From: Cupriavidus lacunae
GTDB taxonomy: Bacteria; Pseudomonadota; Gammaproteobacteria; Burkholderiales; Burkholderiaceae
NCBI RefSeq assembly: GCF_003353055.1
Contig: NZ_QKWJ01000060.1
Location: 291-46,049, forward strand
DNA: 45,759 bases
Direction: 5' to 3'
The position numbers were made by a program, and so were the translations under genes. Below the pieces are notes generated by a model. It was given only the letters and a program-made list of their open reading frames with translations. It was not told the origin of the DNA and did no database searches. Positions 42,528 through 45,759 of this stretch are shown piece by piece (the stretch's first letter is position 1; every line of letters begins with the position of its first letter).

Positions 42528-42557
42528 TTATCAACTCCTGTATAGGTGTTGGGATCC

Positions 42558-42587
42558 AATGTAGAGAGTCGACAGGCTCATAGTCAA
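42558..42587 (-). promoter_or_regulatory. promoter of the leftward catabolic operon
   Basis: On the minus strand TTGACT (42582-42587) and TACATT (42558-42563) are 18 bp apart. It lies 31 bp before the small-subunit ATG and points correctly. Both hexamers keep four or five consensus positions. Confidence 0.5.
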
Positions 42588-42619
42588 GGATAAACAGGGG
42601 AACTCAGAGAAAACCACTA

Positions 42620-42648
42620 CTACTCCAGTAGAAGTCCTATATAGAAGT
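42620..42648. promoter_or_regulatory. operator-like repeats between the divergent arms
   Basis: CTACTCCAGTAG (42620-42631; 5-bp arms around CC) is followed by the palindrome CTATATAG (42637-42644). TAGAAGT occurs twice at 13-bp spacing (42629-42635, 42642-42648). The group is just upstream of the rightward -35 and about 33 bp upstream of the leftward -35, so a single regulator here could control both arms. The GntR/UTRA protein of the locus is the obvious candidate. Confidence 0.5.
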
Positions 42649-42651
42649 TTA

Positions 42652-42680
42652 TTGACATCGGTCAGACCACTGTCTATCTT
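42652..42680 (+). promoter_or_regulatory. sigma70-type promoter of the rightward arm
   Basis: A perfect TTGACA (42652-42657) is followed after 17 bp by TATCTT (42675-42680). It lies 64 bp upstream of the first rightward start. It is the best -35/-10 pair in the window. Confidence 0.65.
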
Positions 42681-42744
42681 CATGACAACGGCGAGGTTGT
42701 CTGCGCCGGAGCATCGACGCAGTGAATCTACGGAGAAGGCAGAC

Positions 42745-43206
42745 ATGAACGTCATGTCACACAAGGAAAAAATCGCGAAGCTGCAGGCCCTGCGTGCACG
42801 CCTGGATCCGCTCGCCGATTTCGGCCTGTGGTTCTGGGCAGGCATGACCGCCGGCACCCATGCTGTCAATGCAGCACTACACATGGCGGGCGTCACGCTG
42901 GACGACGACCGGTTCCCGACGCAGCCAGGCGTCTACCTGGTGCCGCAGACCGATGGCAGCCTGAAGCCGGCGTTCCGGCCGCTGGGCGACGTATTGCATG
43001 TGGGCCGCCCGAAAGTGGAGGGGCCGGTGCCTGCCGATATCGCCAAGATGATGGAAGCGATGGAGCACATCGAGCATTACCGCGATCCCTGCCTGCGCGA
43101 GGGGCTGGCGCCAACGGCCGGGATTGCGCAGGGTTGCGACGCCGCGCTGCGTCGTTGCCTGGACTTGCTGCAAGCCCGCCTGGAGGTAGACCCACATGGA
43201 CATTGA
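42745..43206 (+). CDS. uncharacterised small protein A (AGTH-NA-H motif)
   Basis: 153 residues from MNVMSHKEK, with CGGAGAAGG upstream (a second ATG at 42754 is also possible). The protein is mainly helical and soluble, with no signal peptide. Residues 34-51 carry M-x-AGTH-x2-NA-x2-H-x2-G-x-T; a middle insert of about 45 residues (PGVYLVPQTDG and so on) follows; about residues 110-123 contain I-E-x2-R-x-P-x2-R; the C-terminal helix is rich in Leu/Arg. The same two motifs occur in the next gene in the same order, so the two are probably divergent paralogues. The stop overlaps that gene's start by 11 bases. I recognise no named family; the His/Asn cluster could bind a metal or substrate. Confidence 0.78.
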   Translation: MNVMSHKEKIAKLQALRARLDPLADFGLWFWAGMTAGTHAVNAALHMAGVTLDDDRFPTQPGVYLVPQTDGSLKPAFRPLGDVLHVGRPKVEGPVPADIAKMMEAMEHIEHYRDPCLREGLAPTAGIAQGCDAALRRCLDLLQARLEVDPHGH

Positions 43207-43561
43207 GCAGCACATGGCGATGGCGCGCAGCATCGAGGCCTCGGTGCGGAAGTGCACCGAGGCCGACTACGAGATGACCATCGAAGGCGCGATGCTGGCG
43301 GGCACGCACTGGCTGAACGCGCTGATGCACACGCTCGGCGCGACCTCGCCGCAGGCAGATGTGTTCCACACCTACCTGCTGTCGGTCAATGAATTCAGGC
43401 GGCTGGCGGTGGCGGCCGAAAAGCCGCTGCACGCCCTGGCCGCCATCGAGGACACGCGGGCGCCATTTGTACGGGGCAACCATCCGGGTGGGGAAGCCGC
43501 TGCCGAACGGGCGCTGGAGTTGCTGTCGCTGATTCGCGCGGCCGCACTGGGCGAGGCGTAG
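43196..43561 (+). CDS. uncharacterised small protein B (AGTH-NA-H motif)
   Basis: 121 residues. Residues 33-50 read MLAGTHWLNALMHTLGAT, aligning without gaps to the equivalent segment of the preceding protein; I-E-x2-R-x-P-x2-R recurs at about 88-97 (AIEDTRAPFVR), followed by a Gly-rich turn and a C-terminal ALELLSLIRAA helix. It lacks the 45-residue insert of its neighbour. Predicted cytoplasmic and helical. The 11-base overlap with the upstream gene implies coupled translation and perhaps a heteromer. It is followed after 61 bp by an MDR-type reductase. Function unknown; small helical HEPN-like proteins are one comparison, but the diagnostic R-x4-6-H is not evident. Confidence 0.78.
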   Translation: MDIEQHMAMARSIEASVRKCTEADYEMTIEGAMLAGTHWLNALMHTLGATSPQADVFHTYLLSVNEFRRLAVAAEKPLHALAAIEDTRAPFVRGNHPGGEAAAERALELLSLIRAAALGEA

Positions 43562-43622
43562 ACCAGGCATTCGCAGCAGATACAGCAAGAGACACGTCGA
43601 GAGACAGGAAAAGGAGACAGCA

Positions 43623-44594
43623 GTGAAGGCAGTCCGCGTAGTGCCGGGCCCCGAGGGCGGCAAGGTAGAGGTGCAGGATATCCCCGTGCCGGTGGCGGCA
43701 GCAGGGCAGGTGCTGGTGAGGGTGCGCGCTGCCGGCCTGAACCGCGGCGAGATCAACCAGGCCAGGGAGCTGCGCTCGGGCAACACGATCACCACCGGCG
43801 TCGAATTTGCCGGCGAGATCGCGGAAGTCGGTGAGGGCGTAAGCGGCTGGCGCAAGGGCGACCGCGTGATGGGCCATGGCCGCGGCTGCCAGGCGGAGTA
43901 TGTGGTGGCCGATCCGCTGGCGCTGATCCCGGTGCCGGACGGCCTGTCGTGGATCGATGCCGCGGCGTTCCCCAACGTCTTTATCACCGCGCATGACGCA
44001 CTGGTCACCAATGGCCGCCTGGTGGCGGGCGAGTCGGTGCTGGTCAACGGCGCTTCGGGCGGCGTGGCGATGGCCGCAATCCAGATTGCCTCGCTGATGG
44101 GCGCCCGGCCCGTGATCGCGTCGTCGCGCTCGGCGGCCAAGCTGGACAAGATCAGCCAGTTCGGCGTGGATGTCGGCATCGACGCCTCGCGCGACGACCA
44201 GGTCGAGGCGGTCATGCGTGCCACAGGCGATAAGGGTGTCGACATCATTATCGATACCGTCGGCGGCCTGGTGTTCGAGGCCAATATGAACAGCCTGGCA
44301 ATCAAGGGCCGCCTGGTGAACATCGCACGGCTGGGCTCGGCGACCGCCCAGATTGACCTGGCGCAGCTCTGGCTCAAGCGCCTGCAGCTCATCGGCGTGA
44401 CCTTTCGCACCCGCACGGAACAGGAGCGGCTGGAGTGCATCCAGGCCTGCGCGCGCGACATGCTGCCTTTCTTGCGCGCGGGTCGCGTGCGCCTGCCGAT
44501 CGACCGGACCTTTGCCATGACCGACATCGACGCCGCGCATGCGTACATGAAGCAAGACCAGCACGTCGGCAAGATCGTGTTGCTGGTCGACTGA
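43623..44594 (+). CDS. quinone-oxidoreductase-like MDR protein
   Basis: 323 residues from a GTG start with AAAAGGAGA eight bases upstream. It is a medium-chain dehydrogenase/reductase: a GroES-like N-terminal domain (VRAAGLNRGEINQA, TTGVEFAGEIAEVGEGVSGW), then a Rossmann domain with VLVNGASGGVAMAAIQIASL (about 140-160). The zinc ligands of alcohol dehydrogenases (Cys/His-Glu, and the four-Cys loop) are absent, so it belongs to the zinc-free, NADPH-dependent quinone/enoyl reductase group. It lies in the rightward operon, 30 bp before the dioxygenase gene. It may reduce an enone or quinone intermediate of the pathway. Confidence 0.9.
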   Translation: MKAVRVVPGPEGGKVEVQDIPVPVAAAGQVLVRVRAAGLNRGEINQARELRSGNTITTGVEFAGEIAEVGEGVSGWRKGDRVMGHGRGCQAEYVVADPLALIPVPDGLSWIDAAAFPNVFITAHDALVTNGRLVAGESVLVNGASGGVAMAAIQIASLMGARPVIASSRSAAKLDKISQFGVDVGIDASRDDQVEAVMRATGDKGVDIIIDTVGGLVFEANMNSLAIKGRLVNIARLGSATAQIDLAQLWLKRLQLIGVTFRTRTEQERLECIQACARDMLPFLRAGRVRLPIDRTFAMTDIDAAHAYMKQDQHVGKIVLLVD

Positions 44595-44624
44595 ATTCAT
44601 AGATAAACCAAATAAGGAGGAGAC

Positions 44625-45422
44625 ATGATGACGATCCAGATCAAGCCGCTGACCGGTTCCGTGGCTGCAGCCGTGACCGGCGTCGACCTGAACCAGCCGC
44701 TCGACGACGCCAGCTTCGGGATCCTGCACCGGGCGTTCCTGGAGCATGGCGTGCTGGTGTTCCGCGGCCAGCATCTGCAGCCGGCCGCGCAGGTCGCGTT
44801 CGCCCGGCGCTGGGGCAAGCCGGTGCAGGGCAACCCGCTGCTCAAGGGCCTGACCGAGTTCCCGGAACTGGCCCAGGTCACCAGGATTCCGAAGGAAACC
44901 GCCTCGACCGAGGCCTGGCATTCGGACTCGATCTATACCGAGGTGCCGCCGAAGATCTCCATCCTGTCGGCAGTGACCATCCCCATCGGCGGCGACACCA
45001 TGTGGTGCAACCAATACGTATCTTACGACCGCCTGTCGCCGGCGATGCAGCGCATGATCGACGGGCTGCGGGCGCGTTTCTCGGGTGCGCGGCTGGCCAG
45101 GATGACCGGTTCGGACAAGGTGCCGACGGCCGTGCACCCGATCGTGCGCACGCACCCGGAGACCGGGCGCAAGGCACTCTATGTCGGCCACCCCGACACC
45201 GCGCAGTGCATTGAAGGCATGACCGAAGCGGAAAGCCGCCCGCTGCTCGACTTCCTGTATGAGCACTCGGTGTCGCCGGACAACGTCTACCGCCATATGT
45301 GGCAGGAAGGCGATGTGGTGATGTGGGACAACCGCTGCACCATGCACTACGCCGTGCACGACTATGGCAATGCCGAGCGCGTACTGAACCGCGTCACGCT
45401 GGAAGGGGAAGTGCCCCGCTGA
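44625..45422 (+). CDS. TauD/TfdA-family Fe(II)/2-oxoglutarate dioxygenase
   Basis: 265 residues; AAGGAGGAGAC precedes the ATG. The facial triad is H99 and D101 (EAWHSDSIY) with H241 in DNRCTMHYAVHDYG; the 2-oxoglutarate-binding Arg follows in ERVLNRVTLEG (R252 or R256). N-terminal ITKPL-like start and GVLVFRGQHLQ are usual for the family. Such enzymes hydroxylate substrates like taurine, sulfonates, 2,4-D or propionates, often releasing sulfite or an aldehyde. Together with a possible SuyAB-type lyase on the other arm, an organosulfonate is conceivable. Other substrates fit equally well from sequence alone. Confidence 0.93.
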   Translation: MMTIQIKPLTGSVAAAVTGVDLNQPLDDASFGILHRAFLEHGVLVFRGQHLQPAAQVAFARRWGKPVQGNPLLKGLTEFPELAQVTRIPKETASTEAWHSDSIYTEVPPKISILSAVTIPIGGDTMWCNQYVSYDRLSPAMQRMIDGLRARFSGARLARMTGSDKVPTAVHPIVRTHPETGRKALYVGHPDTAQCIEGMTEAESRPLLDFLYEHSVSPDNVYRHMWQEGDVVMWDNRCTMHYAVHDYGNAERVLNRVTLEGEVPR

Positions 45423-45537
45423 GCCGCACCGTCAGAACCGGGGCCGCGCCTTGCCGTTGATCCGGCATGCGGCGCCTGGCATACAGGTTGCCCGTCCCCC
45501 CCGACGCACGGAATGCACGGGAACAATGGAGATTGAA

Positions 45538-45759
45538 ATGCAGATAGGGATCCCGACTGAGACGCGGGCGGGGGAGACTCGCGTCGCCGCCACCCCGGAG
45601 ACCGTCAAGAAATACGTCGCCCAGGGCCACAAGGTGGTCGTGCAGGCCGGTGCCGGCCTGAGCGCCAGCCAGCCCGACAGCGCGTATGAAGCGGTCGGCG
45701 CCACCATCGGCAGCGCCGCCGAGGCATTCGGTGCGCAACTGGTGCTCAAGGTGCGCGCA
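45538..45759 (+). CDS. pntA: NAD(P) transhydrogenase alpha subunit, 5' part
   Basis: The frame runs off the window after 74 codons. GGAG precedes the ATG at good spacing. The N-terminus MQIGIPTETRAGETRVAATP followed by TVKKYVAQGHKVVVQAGAGL is diagnostic of the AlaDH/PNT family N-terminal domain as found in PntA, which with PntB uses the proton gradient to make NADPH from NADH. Alanine dehydrogenase shares the fold but starts differently. It begins 115 bp after the dioxygenase gene with no terminator visible, so read-through is possible, though it is probably a separate housekeeping unit. Confidence 0.85.
   Translation, partial: MQIGIPTETRAGETRVAATPETVKKYVAQGHKVVVQAGAGLSASQPDSAYEAVGATIGSAAEAFGAQLVLKVRA

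Noticed and set aside
42745..43561. Reading the small paired genes as a toxin-antitoxin system
   Set aside because: Both proteins share the same motifs instead of forming a toxin and a DNA-binding antitoxin, neither has a toxin motif, and they head a metabolic operon.
1..45759. CRISPR arrays, tRNA or rRNA genes, integrases, transposases and attachment sites
   Set aside because: No regularly spaced repeats, no tRNA-like cloverleaf and no mobile-element proteins were seen on either strand.

Overview
The window is GC-rich, densely coded bacterial chromosome. Protein content points to a Cupriavidus/Ralstonia-type betaproteobacterium (Burkholderiaceae): a lone polyphosphate kinase next to a lone pstS, polyhydroxyalkanoate (PHA) genes, an orphan Bug-type periplasmic receptor, a single-chain indolepyruvate ferredoxin oxidoreductase and many LysR regulators. 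The species call is inference from gene families. I see no rRNA, tRNA, CRISPR array, insertion sequence or phage gene.

Layout. 1-4.4 kb: a 118-bp imperfect palindrome, two small unknown genes, then ppk1 and pstS with a perfect but backwards-facing Pho box between them. 4.5-15.8 kb, all on the minus strand: SulP transporter, MalT/AlkS-like LuxR regulator, then a compact PHA gene set (acyl-CoA ligase, MaoC-type hydratase, PHA synthase, phasin, PHA depolymerase) ending in a DUF445 membrane protein whose start overlaps the depolymerase stop. Catalytic-residue spacing in the synthase and depolymerase matches the medium-chain-length (mcl) PHA enzymes of Pseudomonas, so this looks like a self-contained mcl-PHA module: ligase and hydratase supply (R)-3-hydroxyacyl-CoA, the synthase polymerises, the phasin coats and the depolymerase recycles.

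16-30.8 kb is a regulator-rich accessory stretch: LysR with a divergent SDR, a second SDR, an AraC-type regulator remnant, an OmpR/histidine-kinase pair, a tripartite efflux system (outer-membrane lipoprotein divergent from HxlR-HlyD-DHA2 pump), a small secreted peptide, a Tat-exported epoxide-hydrolase-like enzyme, an epimerase-like oxidoreductase divergent from a LysR, and a class I aldolase. ilvD (31.1-32.9 kb) follows, with a clear intrinsic terminator and a 15-bp tandem repeat.

33.2-45.4 kb is a divergent catabolic locus. Leftward: a split UxaA/SuyAB-type lyase, a GntR/UTRA regulator, an Ldh/ComC-type 2-hydroxyacid dehydrogenase, a 1,188-residue indolepyruvate ferredoxin oxidoreductase, a Bug receptor and an MHS-family permease. 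Rightward: two small uncharacterised proteins that share a His/Asn motif and overlap by 11 bases, a quinone-oxidoreductase-like MDR, and a TauD/TfdA dioxygenase. The roughly 217-bp space between the arms has recognisable divergent promoters and operator-like repeats. The set suggests uptake of an unusual hydroxy- or sulfo-carboxylate, its cleavage or oxidation to a 2-oxoacid, and oxidative decarboxylation; the substrate is not determined by the sequence. The window ends inside pntA.

Best candidates for undescribed biology: the paired small proteins of the divergent locus, the mcl-PHA operon with its coupled DUF445 gene, and the long palindrome at the left edge.
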